From the NCBI GenBank assembly GCA_022483465.1, contig JAKVNF010000002.1:124001-188000 (forward strand): a DNA stretch of 64,000 bases, read 5' to 3'. The notes beneath the pieces are model-generated. The model did no database searches and had not been told where the DNA came from. It saw nothing but the letters and a program-made list of their open reading frames with translations. Every line of letters begins with the position of its first letter. The stretch's first letter is position 1. A program made the translations under genes and the position numbers. This document shows, one piece after another, positions 19,708-28,630 of the stretch. Source of the stretch: Lachnospiraceae bacterium. Its GTDB lineage: Bacteria > Bacillota > Clostridia > Lachnospirales > Lachnospiraceae.

Positions 19708-20088
19708 ATGAAGAATTATACCATTACCGTGAATGGCACCGCATATGAGGTCACTGTTGAGGAGACCGGCGAGAGCGCAGCTCCTGCAGCTCCCAAGGCC
19801 GCAGCTCCGAAGGCTGCCGCAGCTCCCAAGGCTGCTGCTCCTGCCAAGAAGCCCGCAGCTTCCGGCGCACAGGGCGCCAAGAAGGTCACTGCCGGCGCAG
19901 CTGGCAAGGTCTTCAAGATCGAGAAGAAGGTCGGCGATGTTGTCAAGAAGGGTGATTCCGTTGTCGTGGTCGAGGCCATGAAGATGGAGATCCCGATGGT
20001 CGCTCCGGAGGATGGAACTGTCGCCTCCATCGACTGCGCGGTCGGCGATGCAGTTGAGGCAGGGGCTGTCCTTGCTACCCTCAACTGA
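19708..20088 (+). CDS. biotin carboxyl carrier subunit
   Basis: A 126-residue protein carrying biotin. The N-terminal 20 residues (MKNYTITVNGTAYEVTVEET) are followed by an Ala/Pro/Lys hinge of about 40 residues and a biotinyl domain with EAMKMEI; the biotinylated Lys is residue 92, 34 residues from the C-terminus as usual. It would shuttle CO2 between the carboxyltransferases and the beta subunit. GGAGG lies 8 bases before the ATG. Confidence 0.95.
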   Translation: MKNYTITVNGTAYEVTVEETGESAAPAAPKAAAPKAAAAPKAAAPAKKPAASGAQGAKKVTAGAAGKVFKIEKKVGDVVKKGDSVVVVEAMKMEIPMVAPEDGTVASIDCAVGDAVEAGAVLATLN

Positions 20089-20148
20089 TTCCCGGCAAAG
20101 CGCAACCAGCCGGGGGATCTTTCCCGGCAACTCTGGAGGTCGTAACGT

Positions 20149-21300
20149 ATGAGTTATATCGCAAATACTTTAACCAACTTATTACACCAGACCGCTTTCG
20201 CTCAGCTGACCTGGGGCAACTACCTCATGATCGCCATTGCCTGTGTCTTCCTGTATCTCGCAATCGCCCATGACTTCGAGCCCCTGCTTCTCGTTCCGAT
20301 TGCATTCGGCATGATGCTCGTCAACATCTACCCCGACATCATCGCGGCTCCCTCCGGATCGGGTGCAGCCGGCGGTCTTCTGTGGTACTTCTATCAGCTC
20401 GACCAGTGGTCCATCCTGCCGTCCCTGATCTTCATGGGCGTCGGTGCGATGACAGACTTCGGTCCCCTCATCGCAAACCCGATGAGCTTCCTGCTGGGCG
20501 CTGCCGCACAGTTCGGTATCTTCGCCGCTTACTTCGGCGCCATCGCCCTGGGCTTTAACGGCAAGGCTGCCGCCGCCATCTCCATCATCGGCGGTGCTGA
20601 CGGCCCGACCTCGATCTTCCTCTGCGGCAAGCTCGGGCAGACAGAGATCATGGGACCCATCGCAGTTGCTGCGTACTCCTACATGTCCCTGGTCCCGATC
20701 ATTCAGCCTCCGGTCATGAAGCTGTTCACCAGCCACAAGGACCGCGCCATCCGCATGGAGCAGCTTCGCCCGGTCTCCAAGCTTGAGCGTATCCTGTTCC
20801 CCATCGTCGTCACGGTTGTGGTCTGCATGATCCTTCCCACCACGGCACCCCTTGTCGGTATGCTGATGCTCGGCAACCTGTTCCGTGAGTGCGGCGTCGT
20901 GAGACAGCTCCAGGAGACCGCTTCCAACGCCATGATGTACATCGTCGTCATCCTGCTGGGCACCTCCGTCGGTGCGACCACCAGTGCCAGCGCTTTCCTG
21001 AACGCCACCACGCTCAAGATCGTCGCGCTCGGCCTGATCGCCTTCATCTTCGGTACCGCAGCCGGTGTCTGGTTTGGCCAGCTGATGAAGCTCGTCAGCC
21101 ACGGCAAGATCAACCCGCTCATCGGCTCCGCCGGTGTGTCGGCCGTCCCGATGGCAGCCCGTGTTTCCCAGAAGGTCGGTGCCGAGGAGGATCCCACGAA
21201 CTTCCTTCTCATGCACGCTATGGGACCGAACGTGGCCGGCGTTATCGGAACTGCAGTCGTTGCCGGTGTGTTCATGGCAGTGTTCGGAATTGCTGCCTAA
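20149..21300 (+). CDS. sodium ion-translocating decarboxylase beta subunit
   Basis: A 383-residue integral membrane protein with about nine helices that decarboxylates carboxybiotin and exports Na+. The conserved GGADGPTSIF motif contains the Na+-binding Asp, here residue 151, and a second signature lies in GTSVGATTSASAFLN and GPNVAGVIGTAV. Length fits MmdB/GcdB/OadB. CTGGAGG precedes the ATG. It is the pump for one or both carboxyltransferases of the operon. Confidence 0.95.
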   Translation: MSYIANTLTNLLHQTAFAQLTWGNYLMIAIACVFLYLAIAHDFEPLLLVPIAFGMMLVNIYPDIIAAPSGSGAAGGLLWYFYQLDQWSILPSLIFMGVGAMTDFGPLIANPMSFLLGAAAQFGIFAAYFGAIALGFNGKAAAAISIIGGADGPTSIFLCGKLGQTEIMGPIAVAAYSYMSLVPIIQPPVMKLFTSHKDRAIRMEQLRPVSKLERILFPIVVTVVVCMILPTTAPLVGMLMLGNLFRECGVVRQLQETASNAMMYIVVILLGTSVGATTSASAFLNATTLKIVALGLIAFIFGTAAGVWFGQLMKLVSHGKINPLIGSAGVSAVPMAARVSQKVGAEEDPTNFLLMHAMGPNVAGVIGTAVVAGVFMAVFGIAA

Positions 21301-21339
21301 GTTTGATTACAATCTTTGATTTTGAAGGAGAATAATACA

Positions 21340-22758
21340 ATGGCTGAACAGGTTGCAAAGCATCCCGTGAAGATCATGGAGACCGTGCTGCGTGACGCAG
21401 GCCAGTCCCTGATCGCAACGAGAATGCCGATTGAAGAAATGCTTCCCATCCTGGACACGATGGACCAGGTCGGTTATGCTGCTGTGGAGTGCTGGGGCGG
21501 TGCAACATTCGATTCCTGCCTGCGCTTCCTGCATGAGGATCCTTGGGAGAGACTTCGTACCTTAAAGTCCCACTTCAAGAACACCCCCACCCAGATGCTG
21601 CTGCGCGGCCAGAACATTCTGGGTTACTCCCACTACGCCGATGACGTTGTCGATCGCTTTGTGAAGAAGTCCGTCGAGAACGGTATCGACCGCATCCGTA
21701 TCTTTGACTGCCTGAACGATCTGCGCAACATGAAGACCGCTGTCAAGGCAACGAAGGAGGCCGGTGCCCATGCACAGATCGCCCTGGTCTATACCCTGGG
21801 CGATGCCTACACCATGGAGTACTGGGAGAACATCGCAAGACAGATCGAGGAGATGGGCGCAGATTCCATCTGCATCAAGGATATGTCCGGACTGCTTCGT
21901 CCGTTCACCGCTTACGAGCTGATCTCCGCATTAAAGAGAGGCTCCAAGCTTCCCATCGATCTGCACACGCACTACACCTCCGGACAGGCTTCCATGACCT
22001 ATCTGAAGGCTGCTGAGGCCGGCGTCGACATCATCGACTGCGCGACCACACCGTTCTCCATGGGTACTTCTCAGCCCTCCACAGATGTCATGGTCGAGGC
22101 CTTCCGCGGTACTCCTTATGACACCGGACTGAACCAGAACACCCTGAAGAAGATCTCCGACTACTTCCAGCCGTACCGCGAGGAGTGCATCAAGAACGGC
22201 CTCATGAGCACCAAGGTCCTGGGCGTCAACACCAGAACCATGCTGTATCAGGTCCCTGGCGGCATGCTCTCCAACATGATCAAGCAGCTGGATGAGCAGG
22301 GCAAGGGCGACAAGCTCACCGACGTGCTCGAGGAAGTCCCGAGAGTCCGCAAGGATCTGGGTGAGCCGCCGCTGGTTACCCCTTCTTCTCAGATCGTCGG
22401 AACCCAGGCCGTCATGAACGTACTCTTCGGCGAGAGATACAAGGTCTGCACCGAGCAGACCAAGGATCTGGTCCGCGGCAAGTACGGCCAGACCATCAAG
22501 CCGATGAACCCGGATGTGGTCAAGAAGATCATCGGCGACGAGGAGCGGATCACCTGCAGACCCGCCGATCTCATTGCCCCTGCTATGGACAAGTTCACGA
22601 AAGAGGGCAAGGAGCACGGCGCAAAGAGTGAGGAGGATGTGCTGTCCTATGCACTGTTCCCGCAGGTTGCTACCGACTTCTTCAAGTGGAGAGATGCCCA
22701 GGAGACCAGGGTCGACCTCTCCAAGGCAGACACCAAGAACGGTGCCTATCCTGCATAA
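21340..22758 (+). CDS. 2-oxoacid carboxyltransferase subunit (OadA/5S-like, no biotin domain)
   Basis: A 472-residue TIM-barrel carboxyltransferase. ETVLRDAGQSLIATRM gives the catalytic loop, LHTHYTSGQASM the metal-binding His pair and DCATTPFSMGTSQPSTD the active-site Lys/Thr region. It resembles the alpha subunit of oxaloacetate decarboxylase or the 5S transcarboxylase subunit, but ends after the conserved PYC_OADA region and lacks the fused biotin domain, so it must use the separate carrier at 19708. GAAGGAG precedes ATG 21340. It closes the operon before a strong terminator. Confidence 0.9.
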   Translation: MAEQVAKHPVKIMETVLRDAGQSLIATRMPIEEMLPILDTMDQVGYAAVECWGGATFDSCLRFLHEDPWERLRTLKSHFKNTPTQMLLRGQNILGYSHYADDVVDRFVKKSVENGIDRIRIFDCLNDLRNMKTAVKATKEAGAHAQIALVYTLGDAYTMEYWENIARQIEEMGADSICIKDMSGLLRPFTAYELISALKRGSKLPIDLHTHYTSGQASMTYLKAAEAGVDIIDCATTPFSMGTSQPSTDVMVEAFRGTPYDTGLNQNTLKKISDYFQPYREECIKNGLMSTKVLGVNTRTMLYQVPGGMLSNMIKQLDEQGKGDKLTDVLEEVPRVRKDLGEPPLVTPSSQIVGTQAVMNVLFGERYKVCTEQTKDLVRGKYGQTIKPMNPDVVKKIIGDEERITCRPADLIAPAMDKFTKEGKEHGAKSEEDVLSYALFPQVATDFFKWRDAQETRVDLSKADTKNGAYPA

Positions 22759-22792
22759 GCAAGACAAGACAGATCGCATGATCTGAAGAATG

Positions 22793-22827
22793 TCCGGAGA
22801 AGCGTTTGCTTCTCCGGATATTTTTTT
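22793..22827 (+). terminator. terminator of the decarboxylase operon
   Basis: TCCGGAGAAGC (22793-22803) pairs perfectly with GCTTCTCCGGA (22808-22818), followed by TATTTTTTT. Confidence 0.95.
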
Positions 22828-22981
22828 GAACCAAATCGCGCGAGCGCGATGCTCCATCAAAGTTATCCCTAAAGCTCACAGCTTTCTCTGTTGGGGATAC
22901 CATGACAAACTTCAGCATAGACAAAAGAGGAAGAAATGATCTTGTCATCTCTTCCTCTTTTCTGTATTCTACAAAAAAAAT

Positions 22982-23240
22982 GGCCCTTTCACTTTTTTTG
23001 TGGGATGAGCCCCTCCTGACCTCCGCTCAGAGCCCTGGATCCGGCTTCTTCTCTGGTGCCCAATAAGCCTTTTGGGTTACTGTAATCTTTGCCGGACCGT
23101 GGGAGCATCGCCGAGGGGCCCACGGTCTCGGAGCTGTCTCTGCCAGTCTAGACTACCACTTGAAGTGGTAGTACTTTTAAGAAGATATCATCTATGGATT
23201 ATCTCCTTCTGGTGCATCACACAAGAAAAATGAAAGACCC
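22982..23240. mobile_element. 259-bp ISL3-derived miniature element
   Basis: The left end GGCCCTTTCACTTTTTTTGT and the inverted right end GGGTCTTTCATTTTTCTTGT form imperfect terminal repeats of about 29 bases. An 8-bp duplication AAAAAAAT flanks it (22974-22981 and 23241-23248). Both ends and about 150 internal bases match the ends of the ISL3 element at 48758-51733, including the hairpin ACCGTGGG/CCCACGGT. It has no transposase, so it is a deletion derivative movable in trans. Confidence 0.85.
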
Positions 23241-23405
23241 AAAAAAATAACCCACAGATGACCTTGATTGGCGTCGAGCGTTCATCCATGGGGCTCTCAT
23301 AAGCAAGGTGAGTTTATCAAGTCCCTTGCAAATCTGCAAGCCCCATCTTTGTCGGCCGGCCAATCATGAGTTTCATCCCCATACCATCATTGCCGGAACG
23401 ATTTC

Positions 23406-24326
23406 ATGAGATACCTTGATTCCCCGAAATTCAAAACCGAACTGTCCAGGCTGGAAGTATTTCTGTCCCTGATCGACTACCGCGAGTCTACCATTCAGGG
23501 CTATCTGCAGACCGTCTTCGAGTGCTGTGAATGGCTTGAGAGAACCTATCATGTTTCCCTCGATGATGCTGATCTTGAACAGCTTCAGAGTTTTCTCGTT
23601 TATCTCCATAAGCCCATAAGCAAAGGCGGGAGAGAGCTCAAGCCCAGATCTGTCAACGTCTACAACGTCAGCATCCGGCGTTATCGTGCTTCCGTTGCGC
23701 ATGCTCCCATCCCTCTGGAAAACCTTCCGCTGATGAAGGTGGATCATACCCTCCCGAAGGTACCGACGCGTCAGGAAGTGCAGAAGCTGATTATGGGGAC
23801 GAAAGATCCGAGAAACCGCCTGATTCTCGCCCTCGGCTTTGGCTGTGCGCTCCGTCTGAATGAAGTCCTGTCTCTGCGCTTCGGTGATATCTCCATCAAA
23901 AGAATGCAGATCACAATTCGTGCGGAAGTCAGCAAGAACCGAAATGAAGGGAAGGTCGAACTTCCAAAAGATCTCGCGCGGATGCTCTACTTCTACTTCA
24001 AAAGATTCCGTCGGGATGCCGGAGAGGGGGACTACCTTTTTCCCGGCAGAGATGCCGCACATCATCTGTCTGACGGAGCAGTGCAGCGCTTCTTTCAGAA
24101 GCGCCTGAAAGAACTCGGATGGGAAAACCGCGGATATCATTTCCATTCCCTCCGACACGCCCATGCGCTTTTCTACTATCAGGGCGGCGCTGATCTCTTT
24201 CAGGTACAGGTCAGACTTCGGCACCGCTCCATTGCTTCCACGATGATCTACGTACAGCTGGATGGTCAGCTTCAGGAGAGAAAAAACGTTGCAAACCCCT
24301 TCGACGGAAACGGCTTCGCGCTCTGA
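23406..24326 (+). CDS. tyrosine recombinase/integrase of an IS91-like unit
   Basis: A 306-residue phage-integrase-type recombinase. A SAM-like N-terminal domain (residues 1-100) precedes the catalytic domain with ALRLNE (Arg), HSLRHAH (His-x-x-Arg), RLRHRSI (His) and the nucleophile Tyr in TMIYVQL. All catalytic residues are present. It stands directly upstream of an IS91-family transposase, a pairing common in Clostridia. It probably belongs to that element rather than to a prophage. Confidence 0.85.
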   Translation: MRYLDSPKFKTELSRLEVFLSLIDYRESTIQGYLQTVFECCEWLERTYHVSLDDADLEQLQSFLVYLHKPISKGGRELKPRSVNVYNVSIRRYRASVAHAPIPLENLPLMKVDHTLPKVPTRQEVQKLIMGTKDPRNRLILALGFGCALRLNEVLSLRFGDISIKRMQITIRAEVSKNRNEGKVELPKDLARMLYFYFKRFRRDAGEGDYLFPGRDAAHHLSDGAVQRFFQKRLKELGWENRGYHFHSLRHAHALFYYQGGADLFQVQVRLRHRSIASTMIYVQLDGQLQERKNVANPFDGNGFAL

Positions 24327-24339
24327 AAAAACAAAAAAG

Positions 24340-25746
24340 ATGGTACCCTCGAGCCGGCCAGGCAGAACCTTCCGCCTTCCTGACAGTCAGACTGCGATCA
24401 GAGTCCGCAGATGCATTACCGGCTTCAGACAGGAAAAAGAGCCTTCAAGATATCGAATCCGCCAGATCTTCCGGAGATTTCTCCCAGACTATCTGGCAAA
24501 GCACGGAAAGGAAATGCCGCCCGAAAAGGTGAAGATTCTCCGTCTCATGGCACAATGCGGCACGGGAGATCTGGGTTATATTGTCTCCATCTGCCCTGAC
24601 TGCGGAGAAATTTCGTTTACACCGAGATCCTGCGGCAACTCGAACTGCCCCTGCTGTGGCTTTTTTCGCCGTGAAAAGTGGATCGCTGAGCGCAGGTCCG
24701 AAGTCATTCACGGGATGTCCTACCATCATCTTGTGTTCACGGTTCCCCACGATCTGAATGAGTTGATCTACAACAATCAGAAGGCTCTGCTGGATCTTCT
24801 GTTTCATTCCGCGCAGGATGCCCTTCTGGAGCTCTGCCTTGAAAGGCACAACATTAAGCCCGGAATCATCATGGTGCTCCACACTTTTGGGAGCAGTATG
24901 ACGCTCCACTACCACCTGCACGTGCTGATCTCCGCGGGCGGACTGACACCAGATGACACCTCCTTTAAGAAAATCAGGGGCTTCTTTCTCCCTGTCCAGA
25001 AGATATCCGGACGATACCGGAAGCACTTCATGAGAGGACTCAAGCGGCTCTACAGAAAGGGAAAACTTTCCTTCAATGGCTCTGCCGCACCCTATGAGAG
25101 TGAGGAGTCATTCCAGAACTTATGCGACGAGTGCTACAAGTGCCTCTGGAATGTCAACCTCAAGAGGTATGGCTCTTACTCTGAAGAAGACAGGGAGCGG
25201 GATCCGTCACTTCCGGATGTGGAGGATGTCATAGGTTATTTCGGGCGGTACGCCGACAGAACGGCAATCACTTCCTCCCGGATCAGGGACGTCTCGGACA
25301 GCGGTATCACGTTTGAGTACAAGGACTATCATACCGATGGCTCGTATGACAAGAAGGACATGGTACTCACGCCGGAAGAATTCATCCGACGGTTTTCACT
25401 TCACATCCTTCCGAAGGGAGTACGCAAGATCCGGATGGCAGGGTATCTTGCCGGGAATGTCCGTAAAAAGAAGCTTGCAAGGATCCACGAAATTCTGGGT
25501 GATGAATATGTACCGAGTCTGATTCGCGGAATGAAAAGCTGTGAGGTCATGAAGGCCCTTTTTGATAAGGATCCGGCCCGCTGCTCCAACTGTGGGGCAC
25601 AGATGCATGCCTTTCTCTTCAGCATGGATAAGACAGCGATCTATCTCAGAGCAATGGGGAAGGTTGAAGGAAGCAGCTATATCGAAATACCCCGGTATTG
25701 CCGGGGACCGGATGGAATGTTGGATGTCTCCCATCCGCGCTTTTAA
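24340..25746 (+). CDS. IS91-family (HUH, Y2) transposase
   Basis: A 468-residue rolling-circle transposase from ATG 24340, 13 bases after the recombinase stop. It has an N-terminal zinc finger (CPDCGEISFTP, CGNSNCPCCG), then YHHLVFTVPHDL and the HUH motif HYHLHVLISAGG. An in-frame start at 24262 would overlap the recombinase. The C-terminal part includes another zinc-binding pair (CSNCGAQM). It appears complete; element ends were not located. Confidence 0.85.
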   Translation: MVPSSRPGRTFRLPDSQTAIRVRRCITGFRQEKEPSRYRIRQIFRRFLPDYLAKHGKEMPPEKVKILRLMAQCGTGDLGYIVSICPDCGEISFTPRSCGNSNCPCCGFFRREKWIAERRSEVIHGMSYHHLVFTVPHDLNELIYNNQKALLDLLFHSAQDALLELCLERHNIKPGIIMVLHTFGSSMTLHYHLHVLISAGGLTPDDTSFKKIRGFFLPVQKISGRYRKHFMRGLKRLYRKGKLSFNGSAAPYESEESFQNLCDECYKCLWNVNLKRYGSYSEEDRERDPSLPDVEDVIGYFGRYADRTAITSSRIRDVSDSGITFEYKDYHTDGSYDKKDMVLTPEEFIRRFSLHILPKGVRKIRMAGYLAGNVRKKKLARIHEILGDEYVPSLIRGMKSCEVMKALFDKDPARCSNCGAQMHAFLFSMDKTAIYLRAMGKVEGSSYIEIPRYCRGPDGMLDVSHPRF

Positions 25747-25937
25747 TAAAGATTCTTTTCAGGTCATCTGCCCGGATGGCCTATTTCTCATGTCACAACG
25801 TCTGTAAATCCCATCCGGTCAACGGTTCAGAAGAAGAAAGATGGTTTTCTGAGCCAGGGTATTCAAGCCAAGTCGGATGCTAAAAATTCCTAACTATTCC
25901 CATAGTCTACGCTGAGAGCGATTCGGTTCAAAACAAA

Positions 25938-25976
25938 GGATAGTTGCCGGCCCCCTACGGGAACCGGCAACTATCC
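25938..25976. terminator. strong symmetrical hairpin before the MBOAT gene
   Basis: GGATAGTTGCCGG (25938-25950) pairs perfectly with CCGGCAACTATCC (25964-25976). There is no long T-run, so it may be a terminator or an element end. It separates the IS91-like unit from the next operon. The 336-bp gap 25747-26082 holds no other feature. Confidence 0.6.
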
Positions 25977-26082
25977 TTCACAATTTATCCATGTATCCGG
26001 GTCCGAAAGAGACGAGGGACAAAGGCGCTCCCGCGCACTATAATAAGGAGGATCTGAACTTTGCAGAAAGAGAGTCCTTGTC

Positions 26083-27558
26083 ATGGGCTACGTCTCGTTT
26101 TCCTACGCGGCACTGGTGATTTCCTGCTGCATCCTCTACTACCTGTTCCCCCTGCAACACCGGTACCTGGTGCTCGCGGCGGGGAGCCTTCTCTTTGCCC
26201 TCCTGGCAAACGACGGAGGAGCGAGCCTTGCCGTCTTTGGGGCGACCCTTCTTCTCGGGTACGGGCTCTCCCGATACCTTGCAGGGCGCAGGGAACGCGC
26301 CCAGAGTGCCGCGCCCCTGGCAGGGTCCCTTGTCCTTGTTCTCTTCCCGCTTCTTCTTGTCAAGACCTGCGACTACCTGGTGTGCTTTGGCTTGGTGTCA
26401 AAGGATGTGGCATCGCGCCTTCCAAGGCCCGTCGGCCTCTCGTTCTACACCCTGCTCCTTGTGGCCTACCTCGTCGACATCTGGCGGGGGAGGTGCCCTG
26501 CAGAGCAGAACCCCGCCAAGTACTTCCTCTTTGTCTCCTTCTTTCCCCAGCTCATCCAGGGGCCGATCGCCCGGGAGGAGGAGACGCTGGAGCAGCTCTC
26601 AACCGGCCACCGCTTCGTCCACGAAAACCTGGTCCGGGGGCTTCGTCTCGTCTTATGGGGGCTATTCTTAAAGCTTGTCATCGCCGACAAGGCGGGCGTT
26701 CTCGTGGATGCGGTGTTTGCAAGCCCCGGGGACTACTCCGGCGCGGTGAACCTTTTGGCAGCTCTTTTCTACAGCATCCAGCTCTACGCGGACTTCTCCT
26801 CCTGCGTCTGCCTCTCCCTGGGGGCAGCAAGGCTCTTTGGCATTGTCCTGCCGGAGAACTTCTGCCACCCCTACTTTGCGGTGGGGATCCGGGACTTCTG
26901 GAGAAGATGGCACATGACGCTCTCCAAGTGGCTGCGGGACTACGTCTACATCCCGCTTGGTGGGAGCCGCCACGGGAAGGCGAAAAAGTACCGAAACCTC
27001 CTTCTCACCTTCCTTGTCTCCGGTTTCTGGCACGGGAGCAGCCCTGCGTTTCTTGCCTGGGGCCTTCTCCACGGCGGATACCAGATCGCAGAGGACGCCC
27101 TGGGGCTTGGGAAAAAGAAGGGGAGAGAAGAGAAGGGAAAGGCCCCCTCCTTTGGCAGGAGCTTTGTCTTCAGGATCCCGGGGATGGTCATCACCTTCCT
27201 CCTTGTCACCCTGGCCTGGATCCTGTTCCGTGCGGAGCGCTTTTCCACGACGGGCGCGATCCTGAAGCAGATCCTGCACGGCGCCCCGGGTTCTGGGACC
27301 CTTGCGGACGAGCTCACCCTCGCCGGCACCGACGGGAAGGACCTGATCGTCCTTCTCATTGCCATCGGGATCCTGTTTGTGGTGAGCTACCTGCAGGAGC
27401 GATCGGGAAACCGCTCCTTTGCCCTCTCGGACGGGGTGGACAAGCTGCCGGTACCGGTGCGCTTCCTCTTGGAGCTTGGCCTTTTTGCCGTGATCGTGGT
27501 CTTTGGCACCTACGGCGCGGGGTATGATGCGAAGGATTTCATCTATGGGGGATTCTAA
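26083..27558 (+). CDS. MBOAT family O-acyltransferase (AlgI/DltB-like)
   Basis: A 491-residue protein with about ten membrane helices that transfers acyl groups to an exported polymer. GFWHGSSPAFLAWG contains the invariant MBOAT His, and FWRRWHMTLSKWLRDYVYIPLGG is the conserved cytosolic signature. The nearest good ribosome site (AAGGAGG, 26045-26051) lies about 30 bases upstream and better fits a TTG at 26061 in another frame; AGAGAG nearer the ATG is weaker. The next gene encodes an SGNH protein that overlaps this stop, giving a typical acetylation pair. Confidence 0.92.
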   Translation: MGYVSFSYAALVISCCILYYLFPLQHRYLVLAAGSLLFALLANDGGASLAVFGATLLLGYGLSRYLAGRRERAQSAAPLAGSLVLVLFPLLLVKTCDYLVCFGLVSKDVASRLPRPVGLSFYTLLLVAYLVDIWRGRCPAEQNPAKYFLFVSFFPQLIQGPIAREEETLEQLSTGHRFVHENLVRGLRLVLWGLFLKLVIADKAGVLVDAVFASPGDYSGAVNLLAALFYSIQLYADFSSCVCLSLGAARLFGIVLPENFCHPYFAVGIRDFWRRWHMTLSKWLRDYVYIPLGGSRHGKAKKYRNLLLTFLVSGFWHGSSPAFLAWGLLHGGYQIAEDALGLGKKKGREEKGKAPSFGRSFVFRIPGMVITFLLVTLAWILFRAERFSTTGAILKQILHGAPGSGTLADELTLAGTDGKDLIVLLIAIGILFVVSYLQERSGNRSFALSDGVDKLPVPVRFLLELGLFAVIVVFGTYGAGYDAKDFIYGGF

Positions 27559-28630
27559 CAAGATGGAAAAACAGGAAGAGACGGGGGAGACGCCCTTTTC
27601 GGACCTGCCCAAAAAGGTGAGAAGGCGGATGATCCGGCGGGATGTGCTGTTTGCCCTCTGTGCCCTTTTGGTCTTTCTCGGCCTCTCCATGGCCCTGGAC
27701 CTCAAGGGGGCGGAGAGCGATGCCTACAGCGCGGCGGCGGTGTATACCGGCTTTTATGAAGAGGAGAAGGACAGCATGGACGTCCTGTTTCTCGGCTCCT
27801 CCAACGCCTACTGCGCCTTCTCCCCGAATGAGCTGGAGAGCCGGACGGGCCTTTCCTCCTGGAACCTTGCCTCCTCCCAGCAGAGCATCTTTACCTCCTA
27901 CTACTGGCTGCGGGAGGCGCTCTCCCGGCAAAAGCCGAAGGTGGTGGTCCTCGATGCCTACTACCTCTACTTCACCCTGGGAAACGAGGGGTCCCTCCAC
28001 AAGGCCTTTGACTTCATGCTGCCGACGAAGGTGAAGCAGGAGGCGGTGCACCGCCTGACCCTGTTGGACCCGGACACCTACCAGGCGGTGGACTTTGCCC
28101 TGCCGCTTCTTCGCTACCACACAAGGTGGAAGGAGATGACGGCAGAGGAGCTCTTTGGGTCCAAGTCGCTCCCTGCCCTCTTGCAGAATACCTCGGAGCG
28201 GGGGTACTGCCCGAGAACCGACGAGATGGGAGACTGCACCTACATGCCCCTCTCGCCGGACGGGTCGGTGCTGTACACGTCCCTGGAGACCAAGGACGGT
28301 CAGCCCTATGACATGATGGAGACGGGCAGGATCACGGACCTTGCCCGGTACTACTTCGGCGAGATCGCAGACCTCTGCGCCAAAAACGGCATCCGGCTGA
28401 TTCTCGTCAAGACCCCGATTCTCTGGTGGTCAGAACCGATGCACGAGAGCGCCAGCGCCCTGGCACAGGAAAATGGCGTCCCCTTCCTGGATCTCAATGA
28501 GGAGAACGCCATTGCTGCGATGGGATATGACTATGAGACGGACGCGGCGGACCATCTGCACGCCAACGAGAGCGGGGCAAAGAAGATCACGGATTACCTG
28601 GCGCCGGTCCTGGTGCAGGCGGCGCAGTAG
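27545..28630 (+). CDS. SGNH-like acetyltransferase partner (AlgX/DltD-type role)
   Basis: A 361-residue protein whose start overlaps the MBOAT stop by 14 bases; ATG 27563 is also possible. A basic cytosolic N-terminus and one membrane anchor (VLFALCALLVFLGLSMALDL) precede an extracytoplasmic SGNH-type domain. LFLGSSNAYC carries the block I Ser, and DHLHANESGAKKI the block V Asp-x-x-His. Such proteins move acetyl groups from the MBOAT protein to a cell-envelope glycan. The polymer is unknown. Its 3' end overlaps the convergent LysR gene by 44 bases. Confidence 0.8.
   Translation: MGDSNKMEKQEETGETPFSDLPKKVRRRMIRRDVLFALCALLVFLGLSMALDLKGAESDAYSAAAVYTGFYEEEKDSMDVLFLGSSNAYCAFSPNELESRTGLSSWNLASSQQSIFTSYYWLREALSRQKPKVVVLDAYYLYFTLGNEGSLHKAFDFMLPTKVKQEAVHRLTLLDPDTYQAVDFALPLLRYHTRWKEMTAEELFGSKSLPALLQNTSERGYCPRTDEMGDCTYMPLSPDGSVLYTSLETKDGQPYDMMETGRITDLARYYFGEIADLCAKNGIRLILVKTPILWWSEPMHESASALAQENGVPFLDLNEENAIAAMGYDYETDAADHLHANESGAKKITDYLAPVLVQAAQ

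Larger units (their letters stand above)
23249..25937 (+). mobile_element. IS91-like unit (recombinase + transposase), ends not defined
   Basis: The two genes at 23406 and 24340 form one transcription unit between the ISL3-derived element and a strong hairpin at 25938. IS91-type elements have no inverted repeats and make no target duplication, so I cannot place the ends; the limits given are the outermost possible ones. The noncoding margins are about 155 and 190 bases. Confidence 0.5.

Noticed and set aside
26061-27527. 488-codon open frame overlapping the MBOAT gene
   Set aside because: Its translation is Pro/Gly/Arg-rich with no family; the overlapping frame is a clear MBOAT protein. Long open frames in alternative phases are common in this GC-rich DNA.
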